Shown here: one piece after another, positions 13,942 to 14,180 of the stretch
Layout of the letters: each line of letters begins with the position of its first letter
How positions within the stretch are numbered: the stretch's first letter is position 1
NCBI GenBank assembly: GCA_937950605.1
Contig: CALFDA010000046.1
Location: 1 to 14,180 of the forward strand
DNA length: 14,180 bases
DNA from: an uncultured PS1 clade bacterium
GTDB lineage: Bacteria > Pseudomonadota > Gammaproteobacteria > PS1 > Pseudothioglobaceae
Reading direction: 5' to 3'
The notes under the pieces: generated by a model
The model's database searches: none
Told to the model about the DNA's origin: nothing
Seen by the model: the letters and a program-made list of their open reading frames with translations, nothing else
Made by a program: the position numbers and the translations under genes

Positions 13942-14076
13942 GAGGGGGTGGGGTTGAACAGTGAGTTTAGGCACATAAATACAAAAATAGAAAAATACAC
14001 ATACTAGAAATGGATTTACATAGAGGCTTTTAATAAAAAACCTATAAACTATGTGTAGCAACCCCAACACCACCTC
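13942..14076. repeat. G/C-rich inverted repeat flanking a 100-base AT-rich core
   Basis: GAGGGGGTGGGGTTG (13942-13956) faces CAACCCCAACACCACCTC (14059-14076). They are imperfect inverted copies in otherwise AT-rich DNA. The left arm is also the right end of the IS481-like relic, so the right arm may be another end of the same element type. In the core, ACATAG and CTATGT form a smaller hairpin (about 14018-14055). Confidence 0.45.
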
Positions 14077-14098
14077 TAAAATCAAGACATCTGTCAGA

Positions 14099-14180
14099 TT
14101 AAATTTGCTCTAAGTTATTTCCTAAGTTTTTCTCATTCCAAATTCGCCTACCATCAAGCAAAGTGTCAATGGGTGTGTTG
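14099..14180 (-). CDS. C-terminal end of a probable transposase (partial, runs off right edge)
   Basis: Reading leftward from the window edge, 26 codons stay open to a TAA at 14101-14099: NTPIDTLLDGRRIWNEKNLG then NNLEQI. The pattern TP-x-x-T-L-L-D-G-x-x-x-x-x-E-K-N-L is like the C-terminal tail of IS481/IS3-type transposases. A TGTCAGATTAAAT sequence starting at 14092 could be the element end, 7 bases from the stop. The fragment is too short to be sure, and only the tail lies in the window. Confidence 0.4.
   Translation of the reverse strand, partial: NTPIDTLLDGRRIWNEKNLGNNLEQI

Larger units (their letters stand above)
13248..13960 (+). mobile_element. Decayed IS481-like insertion sequence
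   Basis: The relic transposase at 13314-13925 is flanked by related ends. The left TGTCATCTAAACCCCGCTCT (from 13248) resembles the reverse complement of the right end, TGTTCAACCCCACCCCCTCA (ending at 13960), both beginning TGT and sharing an AACCCC block. The match is imperfect, as expected for an old copy, and I see no target duplication. About 710 bases is clearly shorter than a usual element of this family (roughly 1 kb), so internal sequence has been lost. Confidence 0.5.

Noticed and set aside
13903..14085. 60-codon minus-strand open frame over the palindrome and IS ends
   Set aside because: It spans repeat ends, has no ribosome site, and its composition follows the repeats.
1..14180. 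tRNA genes, rRNA genes or CRISPR arrays
   Set aside because: No tRNA-like T-arm outside ssrA, no rRNA sequence and no regularly spaced repeats were seen.

Overview
The window is AT-rich chromosomal DNA from a gammaproteobacterium. It mixes single-copy housekeeping genes with signs of gene turnover: a restriction-modification fragment at the left edge, a decayed insertion sequence, and the end of a second probable insertion sequence at the right edge. Gene content, base composition and transposon debris would fit a sulfur-oxidising SUP05/Thioglobus-type bacterium or a mussel-symbiont relative. That placement is my inference from overall look, not a database result. The tmRNA tag (ANEDNYALAA) and the gene families are typical of Gammaproteobacteria.

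Layout. Positions 1-567 (minus) hold the N-terminal half of a type I restriction specificity subunit (HsdS) running off the left edge. Positions 933-2264 (plus) hold a glutathione-reductase-family flavoenzyme with its own extended -10 promoter and terminator. A secreted SNase-like nuclease (minus, 2354-2845) is divergent from a plus-strand cluster hisI-hisE-tatA-tatB (2891-4131). Where tatC would normally follow, there is instead a structured, promoter-headed stretch (4137-4271) and two small unrecognised genes (4345-4833). A compact minus-strand operon ribH-nusB-hisG-hisD occupies 7831-4975. A plus-strand operon lptE-holA-proA (8196-10901), with overlapping genes, follows. After it come two small unrecognised reading frames, the second apparently broken by a one-base slip in an A6 run, then tyrS (TyrZ type) and ssrA (tmRNA). 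From 13070 to the end there is no intact gene: an IS481-like transposase relic (about 13248-13960) and the C-terminal end of another probable transposase on the minus strand.

How the genes work together. HisI, HisE, HisG and HisD are four histidine-pathway steps split between two clusters. HisG is the short form, which in known systems needs HisZ, not seen here. TatA and TatB are two of the three twin-arginine translocase parts. RibH makes the riboflavin precursor lumazine; NusB is a transcription antitermination factor; LptE helps insert lipopolysaccharide; HolA is the DNA polymerase III delta subunit; ProA is in proline synthesis. TyrS and tmRNA serve translation and ribosome rescue.

The most interesting points are the glutathione reductase, whose NADPH-binding arginines are replaced and whose second Rossmann motif is GxGxxG (suggesting NADH use, as in glutathione amide reductase); the missing tatC with a possible small RNA and two small genes in its place; and the frameshifted small membrane protein between proA and tyrS. 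I did not find a convincing wholly new multi-gene system.
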